From Pseudomonas morbosilactucae (GTDB taxonomy: Bacteria > Pseudomonadota > Gammaproteobacteria > Pseudomonadales > Pseudomonadaceae), in contig NZ_JALQCW010000053.1 in the NCBI RefSeq assembly GCF_023241715.1, forward strand, positions 1-62,326: a stretch of DNA of 62,326 nucleotides, given 5' to 3'. Each line of letters opens with the position of its first letter. Position 1 is the first letter of the stretch. The notes below the pieces were generated by a model. That model was not told the origin of the DNA. It ran no database searches and saw nothing but the letters and a program-made list of their open reading frames with translations. The position numbers and the translations under genes were made by a program. Of the stretch, positions 43,854 through 52,716 are shown piece after piece.

Positions 43854-44624
43854 ATGGCCAGCAAGGTGGAAACCGGCAGCGTGCGTTCGGTGGAGCGAGC
43901 CTTGGCGATTGTCGAGTTGCTGGGGCAGCATCAGGCGTTGGGGCTGGAGGAGTTGCACTACCTGACAAACCTGCCCAAGGCCACGGTTTCGCGCATGCTC
44001 ATGACCCTGCAAGAGCAGGGCTGGGTCTACCGCGGCCTCAGTGATCGACGTTATCGCCTGTGTGCCAGGCGCCTGTTCGGGGATAGCCGGCAGCGCTTCA
44101 AGCATCACCTGGCGGAGCAGGCCACGCCCTGGTTGCTGGAACTGAGTGAGAGCACCGGGTTGGTAAGCGACTTGTCGAGTTTCGATGGCGAGCACCTTGA
44201 GGTCATGGAAAGCTCGGTGCCAGCGGTTTTGCGCAAACGTTACCCGAGCCATTGCCGAGTCGTGGGCCAGCACGCCAGCCTGTTCCATTCCGCCATGGGC
44301 AAGGCCTGCCTCGGTGCCCTCGATGGGAGCGAGGTGGAGCGCCTGGCACAGCGTGAGCGCGTGGCCCAGGAGGACCGGCACCAGGCCTGTGAGCAATCCC
44401 AGCACCTGGGTTTTGGCCAGCGCACCGAGGGCCACTGGGAATACCCGGTGCGCCTGCCGTTCCTGATCCGCGCGCTGGCCCTGCCGATTCAGCATGAGGG
44501 TAAGGTCGTTGGTAGCATCGCTTTGCACTGGCCGATGGATCTCTGCGGCGTGGAGCCGGTGCGCCAGCGTCATTTGGCGCGCTTGGCCGACACCATCGGG
44601 CAACTGCAGAGGAGCCTCGCCTGA
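43854..44624 (+). CDS. IclR-family transcriptional regulator
   Basis: The 256-residue regulator has a winged helix-turn-helix at about residues 10-70 (SVRSVERALAIVELL ... NLPKATVSRMLMTLQEQGWV) and the IclR effector domain after it (HASLFHSAMGKACLGAL, where many relatives have a GxxxPxHxTAxGK-like turn). The ATG at 43854, preceded by GGGAG, gives the usual length. It follows the amidohydrolase and MFS genes and probably controls them; the palindrome at 40745 is a candidate target. Confidence 0.88.
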   Translation: MASKVETGSVRSVERALAIVELLGQHQALGLEELHYLTNLPKATVSRMLMTLQEQGWVYRGLSDRRYRLCARRLFGDSRQRFKHHLAEQATPWLLELSESTGLVSDLSSFDGEHLEVMESSVPAVLRKRYPSHCRVVGQHASLFHSAMGKACLGALDGSEVERLAQRERVAQEDRHQACEQSQHLGFGQRTEGHWEYPVRLPFLIRALALPIQHEGKVVGSIALHWPMDLCGVEPVRQRHLARLADTIGQLQRSLA

Positions 44625-44641
44625 ACCTCATAACTTCGTCG

Positions 44642-45229
44642 TCAGCACGGCAAGTGCCAGGCTGTTTGATGTGTGCCCCTCATAGGCGGAGCCGAACGTT
44701 CTTGGCCGTTTAGTTTGAGGAACAGTTTTTTGAAGTCGCCGCGCTCTTGACCTTGGTCGAGGATAACGAGGGTCTTTATCGCGTAGCCGTGTTTGAGCGC
44801 GTTGCATAAGCCCTTGATCAAGTTTTCGCCGTAGCCTTTGCCCTCGTTGCTGGGCCCGAAGCGCTGATCGATAGGGGCATTAAGGCCAAAGTGGCTTAAC
44901 CAGGCCGTCTTGGCGAATGGATCGACGTCAAGACCCTGAAGCTGTGCCAGTGGTTCGCCGTTGAACATGATGATCAGGTGTCCGAGAGACAGACTCTGTG
45001 AATGCTCGTGCAGGCTGGCATCAGGTTCGACGTATTTAGGGAACTTCCGCATAGGGCCTTCTTGCTCATGGCAGGCTTTGACGGCGTGGTTCAGTAGATG
45101 ATTCTTCAGCTCTAAGCGGATCTCGTCGGGGTTGTAGTGTTTTTGTTTTTTTCTTGACCACAGCAGTTCTGTAAGTCCGTTCCGGACTTGGGCAAGTTGG
45201 TCTTTGATGCGGTGGATCCAGGTTCCCAT
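44642..45229 (-). CDS. Hypothetical protein, orphan, no recognised domain
   Basis: The 195-residue cytosolic protein has good coding character and an AAGGATGAG ribosome binding site before ATG 45229. It is richer in Lys, Asn and His than its neighbours, so it may have been acquired. The middle part (LGHLIIMFNGEPLAQLQGLD ... FGPSNEGKGYGENLIKGLCNALKHG) looks like an alpha/beta fold; the GKGYGENLI turn has a faint likeness to an acetyl-CoA loop of GNAT enzymes, not enough to name it. It is convergent with the IclR gene (17 bases apart) and has no operon partner. Confidence 0.65.
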   Translation of the reverse strand: MGTWIHRIKDQLAQVRNGLTELLWSRKKQKHYNPDEIRLELKNHLLNHAVKACHEQEGPMRKFPKYVEPDASLHEHSQSLSLGHLIIMFNGEPLAQLQGLDVDPFAKTAWLSHFGLNAPIDQRFGPSNEGKGYGENLIKGLCNALKHGYAIKTLVILDQGQERGDFKKLFLKLNGQERSAPPMRGTHQTAWHLPC

Positions 45230-45510
45230 GGGCTCATCCTTTTCCTTTGGTTGCCAACCCTATTTTTTGGGAGGGCCACCGTTACGTAACCATCCCCGGC
45301 GGCCGTTGTGATGTGCGAACTCTACTCGACAATCACTGGGCCCCCTAACTCTGACCTCGTTTGAGTTAATAGCTGGCTTTAAAGCCTGGCGTCCTTTTGT
45401 GAGCGCTCCACAGCCCTTCTGGTACTGACAGTATGAGTTGGCCGATCACCGGGTTTGCCAGGGTTCAGGCAGCCGGTTAAGGTTGGCGCCCACTGCCCAG
45501 AGGACCTTGC

Positions 45511-46092
45511 ATGCCTACGTCGATTCGTCTCTTTCTCAGTCTGCTCGGGCTTTTGGCCCTGCCGGCCCATGCCAGTTGGTACCTGGACAACGAATCTTCC
45601 CGCCTGTCGTTCATCACTACCAAGAACGCCAACGTTTCCGAAGTGCATCGATTCCTGGTGCTGCATGGCAAGGTCGATGCCAAAGGTCAGGCCCAGTTGC
45701 AGGTCGAGCTGGACTCGATCAACAGCGGCATCCCTTTGCGTGATGAGCGCATGCGCAAGGAGCTGTTCGAGGTGGCGACCTTCCCGGAAGCCCTGATCAG
45801 CGCCCAGCTCAACCTGCAGCCGATCAATGACTTGGCCCCGGGGGCGCAGATTGAGTTGCTGCTGCCGGTGACGGTCGAACTCCATGGCCAGCAGCACACT
45901 TACAACGTCGAGTTGCTGGCGACCCGCCTCGACGACCGGCGCTTCCAGGTGGTGACCCTGGAGCCCCTGGTGCTGAATGCGGAAGACTTCAACCTGGCTC
46001 CTGGCCTGGAAACCCTGCGCAAGGCCGCTGGTTTGTCGGCCATCAGCTTTTCGGTGCCGGTGGGTGCGGTGCTGATTTTCACGGCGCGCTGA
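45511..46092 (+). CDS. YceI-family periplasmic protein
   Basis: The 193-residue protein has a signal peptide (MPTSIRLFLSLLGLLALPAHA) and the YceI lipocalin-like fold: WYLDNESSRLSFITTKNANVSEVHRF at the start and LDSINSGIPLRDERMRKELF in the middle, a conserved family segment. YceI proteins bind isoprenoid or amphiphilic molecules in the periplasm. It lies two bases before the phospholipase D-type gene, so the pair is likely one transcript and may relate to lipids. The start is clear; AGAGGA is about 15 bases upstream. Confidence 0.88.
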   Translation: MPTSIRLFLSLLGLLALPAHASWYLDNESSRLSFITTKNANVSEVHRFLVLHGKVDAKGQAQLQVELDSINSGIPLRDERMRKELFEVATFPEALISAQLNLQPINDLAPGAQIELLLPVTVELHGQQHTYNVELLATRLDDRRFQVVTLEPLVLNAEDFNLAPGLETLRKAAGLSAISFSVPVGAVLIFTAR

Positions 46093-46093
46093 T

Positions 46094-47251
46094 ATGCGCG
46101 GCGCGGTGTTTCCCTGGCGTGAAGGCAATCGCTTCGAGTTGCTGATCGACGGCCCGGACTTTTTTCCACGGATGCTGGTGGCCATTGCCCGGGCCCAGCA
46201 ACAGGTGGAGCTGGAGCTGTACCTGGTGGAGGCGGGCGCCTGTGCCGAAGCCATGGTCGTGGCCCTGGTCCAGGCCGCCGAGCGCGGCGTGCAGGTCCGT
46301 TGCCTGTTCGATGATTACGGCAGCCTGGCCTTTACCCTCAGCTTGCGCCAGCGTCTGACCACGGCCGGGGTCGAACTGCGTTTCTACAACCGTCTGCGCT
46401 GGCGCCAAGGCGCCCGCAACTTGTACCGCGATCACCGCAAATTACTGCTGGTGGACCAGTCCCTGGCGGTGGTGGGCGGCACCGGCGTGACCGACGAGTT
46501 CTGGAACCCGGTGCACAACAGCAGCGACTGGCACGAAGTCATGGTGCTGATCTACGGCCCGCTGGTGCAGGACTGGCAGCAGTTGTTCGACCGGCAATGG
46601 GAAGCCAACTCCCAGCGCAGCGCCTGGAAGCCCGATGCGCAGTTCGGCCTGCCACGCTTGCCCCGGCCGCCGCAGTCGGGCGAAGGCCTGGGTCGGGTGG
46701 CCTACGCCGACGCCCGCCAGCATCGGGACATCCTGCATTCGCTGATTCGTGCCCTGAACAGTGGTCAGCGGCGGATCTGGCTGGCGACGCCGTATTTCCT
46801 GCCCACCTGGTCGGTGCGTCGTTCCCTGCGCCGGGCGGCGGCCCGCGGGGTGGATGTGCGCCTGCTGCTGACGGGGCCGCGCACCGATCATCCATCGGTG
46901 CGCTACGCCGGGCATCGTTATTACCCGCGCCTGCTCAAGTCCGGAGTGCAGATTTTCGAATACCAGCCGTGTTTCCTGCACCTGAAAATGGTGTTGGTGG
47001 ATGATTGGGTGAGCATCGGTTCATGCAACTTCGACCACTGGAACCTGCGCTTCAACCTGGAGGCCAACCTGGAGGCCCTGGACCCGCAATTGACGGCGGC
47101 GGTGGCGGCGAGTTTTACCGCCGACTTTGCGCAAAGCCAGAGCGTCAGCCTCGAGGCATGGCGCAGCCGGCCGTTGTGGCGGCGGGTCAAACAGCGGATC
47201 TGGGGCTGGGTCGACCGGGTGGTGGTCAACCTGCTGAATCGGCGGGGCTGA
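46094..47251 (+). CDS. Cardiolipin synthase-like phospholipase D family protein (ClsB-type)
   Basis: The 385-residue protein has two HKD motifs: YRDHRKLLLVDQSLAVVGGTG at about residue 120 and FLHLKMVLVDDWVSIGSCNFD near 300. It should condense phosphatidylglycerol or phosphatidylethanolamine to cardiolipin. It has no N-terminal membrane segments, as in ClsB, unlike ClsA. It follows yceI immediately, which suggests joint expression. A strong palindromic hairpin follows. Confidence 0.85.
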   Translation: MRGAVFPWREGNRFELLIDGPDFFPRMLVAIARAQQQVELELYLVEAGACAEAMVVALVQAAERGVQVRCLFDDYGSLAFTLSLRQRLTTAGVELRFYNRLRWRQGARNLYRDHRKLLLVDQSLAVVGGTGVTDEFWNPVHNSSDWHEVMVLIYGPLVQDWQQLFDRQWEANSQRSAWKPDAQFGLPRLPRPPQSGEGLGRVAYADARQHRDILHSLIRALNSGQRRIWLATPYFLPTWSVRRSLRRAAARGVDVRLLLTGPRTDHPSVRYAGHRYYPRLLKSGVQIFEYQPCFLHLKMVLVDDWVSIGSCNFDHWNLRFNLEANLEALDPQLTAAVAASFTADFAQSQSVSLEAWRSRPLWRRVKQRIWGWVDRVVVNLLNRRG

Positions 47252-47252
47252 T

Positions 47253-47279
47253 CGCTCCCACGCGCTGGGCGTGGGAGCG
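47253..47279. terminator. Strong GC-rich hairpin between cls and bglX
   Basis: CGCTCCCACGC-GCTGG-GCGTGGGAGCG is a perfect 11-base stem between convergent genes. It lacks a T run, and very similar hairpins recur in intergenic spaces of Pseudomonas, so it may be a repeat element acting as a transcript end. Confidence 0.65.
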
Positions 47280-47286
47280 GGAGGGC

Positions 47287-49578
47287 TCAGAGCAGTTCGA
47301 AGCTCTGTTGTTCGACGTCCTGGGAGTCCAGGCCGATCTGCACATTGAAGTCACCCGGCTCGGCGGCGTACTTGAGCTGGGCGTTGTAGAACTTCAAATC
47401 CTCTTCGGTAAGGGTGAAGTGAATGACCTTCGTTTCACCGGCCTTGAGCATCACTTTCTGGAAGTTCTTCAGTTCCTTGATCGGGCGGATCATCGACCCG
47501 GCCACATCCTGCACATACAACTGCACCACGGTTTCGCCGTCACGCTTGCCGGTGTTCTTCAGGGTCACGCTGGCGTCGAGCTTGCCACCCTTGTTCAGGG
47601 TGGTGGACGACAACGCCATGTCCGACAGGCTGAAGCTGGTGTAGCTCAGGCCGTAGCCGAACGGGAACAGCGGGCCGGTGGTGTCATCGAAGTACTGCGA
47701 GGTGTAGTTGCCCGGTTTGCCCGGCGTGAACGGCCGGCCAATGGTCAGGTGGTTGTAGTAGGTCGGAATCTGCCCTACGGAGCGGGGGAAGGTGATCGGC
47801 AACTTGCCCGAAGGGTTGTAGTCACCGAACAGCACGTCGGCGATGGCGTTGCCGCCTTCGGTGCCGCTGAACCAGGTTTCCAGGATGGCGTCGGCCTGTT
47901 CGTTCTCTTCCAGCAGCGACAGTGGCCGGCCATTCATCAGCACCAATACCAACGGCTTGCCGGTGGCCTTGAGGGCCTTGATCAGCTCGCGCTGGCTGGC
48001 GGGAATGTGCAGGTCGGTGCGGCTTGAGGACTCGTGGGACATGCCCCGCGACTCGCCCACGGCCGCCACGACCACGTCCGAGGCCTGGGCCGCTTTCACT
48101 GCTTCGTCGATCATCTGCTGCGCCGGGCGCGGGTCATCCACCACTTCCGGGGCGTCGAAGTTGAGGAAGTTCAGGTAGTCCACCACTTTCTTGTCGGCGG
48201 TGATATTGGAGCCTCGGGCATACACCAGTTGGGCCTTGTCACCGAGGACGTTGCGCATGCCGTCGTACAGGGTCACCGATTGCGCCGGCACGCCGGCGGC
48301 GGCCCAACTGCCCATCATGTCGATCGGCGCCTTGGCCAGGGGGCCGACCAGGGCGATCTTCGCGGTTTTCTGCAGCGGCAGGGTCTCGTTCCGGTTCTTC
48401 AGCAGCACCAGGCTGCGGCGCGCGATGTCCCGGGCGTCGCTGCGGTGCAGGCGGCTTTCGGCGTTGGTTTCGACCGGGTCATCCTCGGCCTTGCCGATGC
48501 GCAGGTACGGGTCCTTGAACAGGCCCATGTCGTACTTGGCCGCCAGCACTTCACGCACCGCGTTGTCGATGTCCTTCTGTTCGATCTCCCCGGACTTGAG
48601 CAGCCCCGGCAGTTCCTTGCCGTACAGCGAGTCGTTCATGCTCATGTCGATGCCGGCCTTGATCGCCAGCTTGGCGGCTTCGCGCCCGTCCTTGGCAACG
48701 CCGTGGCGGATCAGCTCGATGATCGCTCCGTGGTCGCTGACGGCCAGGCCCTTGAAGCCCCAGTCCTTGCGCAGCAGGTCGTTCATCAGCCAGGTGTTGG
48801 AGGTGGCGGGCACGCCGTTGATCGAGTTCAGGGCCACCATCACCCCGCCCGCGCCGGCGTCGATCGCGGCGCGGTAGGGCGGCAGGTAGTCCTGGTACAT
48901 CTTCACCGGGCTCATGTCGACGATGTTGTAGTCGCGTCCGCCTTCCACCGCGCCATACAGGGCGAAGTGCTTGACGCTGGCCATGATGCTGTCGGCGGCT
49001 GCCGGGGTGGCGCCCTGGTAGGCCTTGACCATGACTTTGGCGATGCGCGAGACCAGGTAGGTGTCTTCACCGAAACCTTCGGAGGTGCGGCCCCAGCGAG
49101 GATCGCGGGAGATGTCGACCATTGGCGCGAAGGTGATGTCCAGGCTGTCGGCGCTGGCTTCCAGGGCGGCGATGCGCCCGGAGCGGCCGATGGCGTCCAT
49201 GTCCCAGCTCGAGGCCAGGGCCAGGCTGATGGGGAAAATGGTCCGGTGGCCGTGGATCACGTCGTAGGCGAAGAACATCGGGATCTTCAGGCGGCTGCGC
49301 ATGGCCGCATCCTGCATCGGCCGGTTTTCCGGGCGAGTGATGGAGTTGAAGGTACCGCCGATACGCCCGGCGGCAATTTCCTTGCGGATCATCTCCCGGG
49401 GCATTTCCGGGCCGATGCTGATCAGGCGCAACTGGCCGATTTTCTCGTCGAGGGTCATCTGCTTCATCAGGTTGCTGATGAAAGCGTCCTTGTTCTCAAG
49501 GGGCACCGAAGTGGATTCGGCCAACACAGGGTGACTGGCCAGGCTGACCAGCAGGCCCAGCAAACACAGCTTCTTCAT
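47287..49578 (-). CDS. bglX: Periplasmic beta-glucosidase BglX (glycoside hydrolase family 3)
   Basis: The 763-residue protein has a signal peptide (KKLCLLGLLVSLASHPVLAES). It carries the GH3 TIM barrel with substrate loops DPRWGRTSEGFGEDTYL and SVKHFALYGAVEGGRDYN and the nucleophile Asp in GLAVSDHGAI. The alpha/beta sandwich and a C-terminal fibronectin-like domain (GYGLSYTSFSLSDMALSS onwards) follow. It hydrolyses beta-glucosides in the periplasm. The ATG at 49578 is chosen because it starts the signal peptide; upstream in-frame codons add unrelated residues. Confidence 0.93.
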   Translation of the reverse strand: MKKLCLLGLLVSLASHPVLAESTSVPLENKDAFISNLMKQMTLDEKIGQLRLISIGPEMPREMIRKEIAAGRIGGTFNSITRPENRPMQDAAMRSRLKIPMFFAYDVIHGHRTIFPISLALASSWDMDAIGRSGRIAALEASADSLDITFAPMVDISRDPRWGRTSEGFGEDTYLVSRIAKVMVKAYQGATPAAADSIMASVKHFALYGAVEGGRDYNIVDMSPVKMYQDYLPPYRAAIDAGAGGVMVALNSINGVPATSNTWLMNDLLRKDWGFKGLAVSDHGAIIELIRHGVAKDGREAAKLAIKAGIDMSMNDSLYGKELPGLLKSGEIEQKDIDNAVREVLAAKYDMGLFKDPYLRIGKAEDDPVETNAESRLHRSDARDIARRSLVLLKNRNETLPLQKTAKIALVGPLAKAPIDMMGSWAAAGVPAQSVTLYDGMRNVLGDKAQLVYARGSNITADKKVVDYLNFLNFDAPEVVDDPRPAQQMIDEAVKAAQASDVVVAAVGESRGMSHESSSRTDLHIPASQRELIKALKATGKPLVLVLMNGRPLSLLEENEQADAILETWFSGTEGGNAIADVLFGDYNPSGKLPITFPRSVGQIPTYYNHLTIGRPFTPGKPGNYTSQYFDDTTGPLFPFGYGLSYTSFSLSDMALSSTTLNKGGKLDASVTLKNTGKRDGETVVQLYVQDVAGSMIRPIKELKNFQKVMLKAGETKVIHFTLTEEDLKFYNAQLKYAAEPGDFNVQIGLDSQDVEQQSFELL

Positions 49579-49819
49579 GAATATTGTTCTCAAAGGCTCA
49601 AGGCCGACGCTGGAGTGACGCGTCGAGCAGCCGAAATTTAGGGAGCGACTATTGTTGTTCAGATAAATCCCGCACACTTCCGAACTCTTTTTCGCGCTGG
49701 GCATCTTTTAGCCCATCGGCTCGACGCATTCCAGTGGCGCAGGCAGATTTTGCCGCCCTCCGTGAATTTAGCGAGCCACAGGATCCATTCCATCAGGTTG
49801 TGCAAGGAGCCCCACCCCC

Positions 49820-50428
49820 ATGAACATCGGACTACGTCTGCGTTCGAGCTGGCCCGTCGCGGCCCTGATCCTGCTCAGCAGCTTGCTCAGCGGCTGCGGC
49901 ATCAACAACATTCCGACCCTCGACGAGCAGGTCAAGGCCGATTGGGGCCAGGTGCAGAACCAGTACCAGCGCCGTGCCGACCTGATTCCCAACCTGGTGG
50001 AAACCGTCAAGGGCTACGCCAAGCACGAGCAAGACACCCTGACCGCGGTGATCGAAGCACGGGCCAAGGCGACGTCGATCCAGGTGGACGCCAAGACCCT
50101 GGACAACCCCGAGAAGCTCAAGCAGTTCCAGCAGGCCCAGGACCAGTTGAGCGGCGCCCTCAGCCGTTTGATGGTGGTGTCCGAGCGCTACCCGGACCTC
50201 AAGGCCAACCAGAACTTCCTGGCCTTGCAATCCCAGCTTGAAGGCACCGAGAACCGCATCGCCGTGGCCCGCCGCGACTTTATCCTCGCGGTGCAAAAAT
50301 ACAACACCGAGATCCGTACCTTCCCCGGCCGCCTGTGGCACAGCCTGATGTACAGCGACCTGCCGGTGCGAGAGTCCTTCGAGGCCATCACCCCCGACGC
50401 CGAGCAAGCCCCTAAAGTCAAATTCTGA
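49820..50428 (+). CDS. lemA: LemA family protein
   Basis: The 202-residue protein has an N-terminal signal with a lipobox-like LLSGC at residues 22-26, then the LemA helical bundle: QNQYQRRADLIPNLVETVKGYAKHE, ARAKATSI and LMVVSERYPDLKANQNF. LemA proteins are helical envelope proteins of unknown activity, often encoded beside TPM-domain proteins, as here. A vestigial start codon overlaps its TGA. The ATG at 49820 follows AAGGAG. Confidence 0.9.
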   Translation: MNIGLRLRSSWPVAALILLSSLLSGCGINNIPTLDEQVKADWGQVQNQYQRRADLIPNLVETVKGYAKHEQDTLTAVIEARAKATSIQVDAKTLDNPEKLKQFQQAQDQLSGALSRLMVVSERYPDLKANQNFLALQSQLEGTENRIAVARRDFILAVQKYNTEIRTFPGRLWHSLMYSDLPVRESFEAITPDAEQAPKVKF

Positions 50429-50598
50429 TGGCGCCGTTGTCGCGCCTGCTGCCCGGCGCGCTGCTGTCGACAGCGCTGACGTGGTCGGCGAGCTGAAACC
50501 GCGACCAAAATAGCCGAGGCTGCACCAGGCTTCGCAGTTTTGGCGGGGGCGGCGCTTCCGGCAGTTGGTCACAGGGATCACAACAGAGCGAGGTGCGG
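50428..50598 (+). pseudogene. Vestige of a deleted TPM-domain gene after lemA
   Basis: An ATG overlapping the lemA stop opens a frame reading MAPLSRLLPGALLSTALTWS, a typical signal peptide, then stops at 50494. Adding one base would give SAELK, the usual start of a mature TPM protein. At 50536-50568, in the same frame, lies SFGGGGASGSW, the typical Gly-rich C-terminus of these proteins. The middle 200 or so codons are missing. This looks like an internal deletion of a first TPM paralogue. The intact paralogue follows directly. Confidence 0.55.
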
Positions 50599-51324
50599 AT
50601 GCGAGCGATTAAAGTGGGGCTGTTGCTGCTCTGGGTGTTCGCGGTCACGGCCCAGGCCGAACTGAGCTTCCCGACCCTGAGCGGGCGAGTGGTGGACAAC
50701 GCGCAACTGATCGAACCGGCCACCCGCGCTCAACTGACCCAGGAGCTGCAAGCCCACGAGCAGGCCACCGGCGAGCAATTGGTGGTGGTGACCCTGGCGG
50801 ACCTGCAAGGCGCCACCATTGAGGACTTCGGCTACCAACTGGGGCGTCATTGGGGCATCGGCCAGAAGGACAAGAACAACGGCGCGCTGCTGATCGTCGC
50901 CCGGGATGAGCGCAAGCTGCGTATCGAAGTGGGTTATGGCCTGGAGGATCGCCTGACCGATGCCCAGGCCTCGGTGATCATCAACCAAGTGATCACCCCG
51001 GTGTTCAAGACCGGGCAGTTCAGCAAGGGCATCAGCGACGGAGTATCGGCGATACTCCTGGTGCTCGGCGGTACGCCCCTGGATGAACCGGCGGCGGTGT
51101 ATGGCGGCGACGCTGAGCAGTCGGATTTTGTCGAGCGCCACCCGCTGCTGTTCATCTTCCTGGTGATGCTGTTTATCCTGGCGATTTTTATCGGCCAACT
51201 GCTGGGGATCTTGCCCAGTGGTGGCCGTGGCGGTGGCGGCGGTTCCGGTGGCTCCCGGGGCGGGGGAGGGTTCAGCGGCGGCGGTGGCAGTTTTGGCGGC
51301 GGCGGGTCCTCGGGCAGTTGGTAA
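50599..51324 (+). CDS. TPM-domain membrane protein with Gly-rich tail (YgcG-like)
   Basis: The 241-residue protein has a signal peptide (VGLLLLWVFAVTAQAELS), then a TPM domain (LSGRVVDNAQLIEPATRAQL ... DFGYQLGRHWGIGQKDKNNGALLIVA ... GYGLEDRLTDAQA), a membrane helix (LFIFLVMLFILAIFIGQLLG) and a tail of Gly-Ser repeats ending SSGSW. TPM proteins have been linked to photosystem repair in plants and are of unknown role in bacteria. The ATG at 50599 is preceded by GAGG. It is followed 29 bases later by another TPM protein, forming a lemA-TPM-TPM unit. Confidence 0.88.
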   Translation: MRAIKVGLLLLWVFAVTAQAELSFPTLSGRVVDNAQLIEPATRAQLTQELQAHEQATGEQLVVVTLADLQGATIEDFGYQLGRHWGIGQKDKNNGALLIVARDERKLRIEVGYGLEDRLTDAQASVIINQVITPVFKTGQFSKGISDGVSAILLVLGGTPLDEPAAVYGGDAEQSDFVERHPLLFIFLVMLFILAIFIGQLLGILPSGGRGGGGGSGGSRGGGGFSGGGGSFGGGGSSGSW

Positions 51325-51353
51325 CCAACAATAAAAGGCGGGTATTGAACGAC

Positions 51354-51971
51354 ATGGCATTACTGAGTGAGTACGAACAGCGGCAGGTCGCCGAGGCGAT
51401 TGCTCGGGTCGAGCAGCAGACCGACGCCGAGCTGGTCACCGTGCTGGCCGCACGGGCCGATGACTACGCCTATATCCCGCTGCTCTGGGCCAGCCTGCTG
51501 GCGCTGATTGTGCCGGGCATCGTGCACTACGCCACCGGTATGCTGAATATGCACCTGTTGCTGCTGGCGCAATGGGCGACCTTTATCGTGCTGTGCCTGG
51601 TGTTTCGCATTCCCTCCATCACCACCCGCCTGATCCCGCGCTCGGTGCGCCATTGGCGCGCTTCTAACCTGGCTCGCCGGCAATTTCTCGAGCAGAACCT
51701 GCACCACACCGTGGGCAGCACCGGGATCCTGATCTTTGTCTGCGAGGCCGAGCGTTATGTGGAAATCCTGGTGGACGAGGGCATTTCCCAACGCCTGGAC
51801 AACAAAACCTGGGACACTCTCATCAAGGCCTTCACCCAGCAGGTGAAGCAGGGGCAAACCTTGCAGGGCTTTCTGGATTGCATCGAAGCCTGCGGCGAAG
51901 TGCTCAAGGTGCATGTGCCGGTGACCCAGGTGCGAAATGAATTGCCCAATCGTCTGGTGGTGCTGGGCTGA
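51354..51971 (+). CDS. TPM-domain protein with two membrane helices
   Basis: The 205-residue protein begins with the TPM start (LSEYEQRQVAEAIARVEQQTDAELVTVLAARADDYAY) but has no signal peptide. Two membrane helices (LLWASLLALIVPGIVHY and LLLLAQWATFIVLCLVF) interrupt the domain, which resumes at LEQNLHHTVGSTGILIFVC. This layout is common for the second TPM gene of lemA units. The start at 51354 is chosen for its alignment with the domain; a TTG nine bases earlier is possible. Confidence 0.82.
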   Translation: MALLSEYEQRQVAEAIARVEQQTDAELVTVLAARADDYAYIPLLWASLLALIVPGIVHYATGMLNMHLLLLAQWATFIVLCLVFRIPSITTRLIPRSVRHWRASNLARRQFLEQNLHHTVGSTGILIFVCEAERYVEILVDEGISQRLDNKTWDTLIKAFTQQVKQGQTLQGFLDCIEACGEVLKVHVPVTQVRNELPNRLVVLG

Positions 51972-51992
51972 GCTCAGCCCGCGCCGCCCCCT

Positions 51993-52020
51993 ACAGGCCC
52001 CGTGATAAAGAGGGCCTGTT
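51993..52020 (+). terminator. Hairpin after the lemA-TPM unit
   Basis: ACAGGCCC-N11-GGGCCTGT is a perfect 8-base stem after the last TPM gene, followed by only two T. A weak or factor-assisted terminator is likely. Confidence 0.5.
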
Positions 52021-52021
52021 A

Positions 52022-52716
52022 CCACGGTCCCGGGCGAATTTGGATCGCTGCTGTTTGAGCGTGATAGGTCGAAAGTAGTAGTTGGCCGAATAGCGCTTTT
52101 AAATATCGATGTACGCCATCTTCCTCAATGTTTATTCCCCTCACGTGCGTGTCATGAACAAGACTCGAACACACTTCCCATGTGATTAGCCCAGAACTTC
52201 AGTCTGGTTATTTACGACTAAAGTATCAATTCGATGATGGCGCTCGGTTAAGTCTCCATCGCCAATCCGTCTCCGGGTCTCTCACTCTTCTGCTGTGAAT
52301 AACCGATTAAATCCGTCAGTAATAATTTACTTCTTATTCGATATTTGCATATAAATGCAAAAAACAATATTAGAAGCGAATAAGCATAGTGAGTATTCTT
52401 CGCAACGCTGGGCCAAGGCAGGCGAGGCCTCTGGGCTGCGGTTCGACGCGTGTTTGAGCCTGGGTGCCGGTGGGTTTGTGCAGTGCCGGTTGCCCGTGTT
52501 TCCGCCTGCGCGTTGAACGCTATTGGTGCAACTTCGGGCCAGGTTTTTTTCAGCTCGATCAACTAACGACTTGATAAGGCAGCGGACGACTAACCCTCGG
52601 GCTCTTTGGTCGTGGCCGGGTTTTGTGCGCGTTGCACAGAGGAACTTTGAATCGATCAAGTTCTGCTGGCGCGTGAGTATTTATAACGCTGATCAACTTT
52701 GGGTTTTGGGGGATAC
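52022..52716. other. Long AT-rich intergenic region before the ABC importer operon
   Basis: 695 bases without a credible gene. The part from about 52080 to 52400 is strikingly A/T-rich for this chromosome, then the base composition returns to normal. It contains a perfect inverted repeat, TTTGCAT-ATAA-ATGCAAA, at 52344-52361. The likely contents are the promoter and operators of the operon starting at 52717; a small RNA cannot be excluded. Confidence 0.5.
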
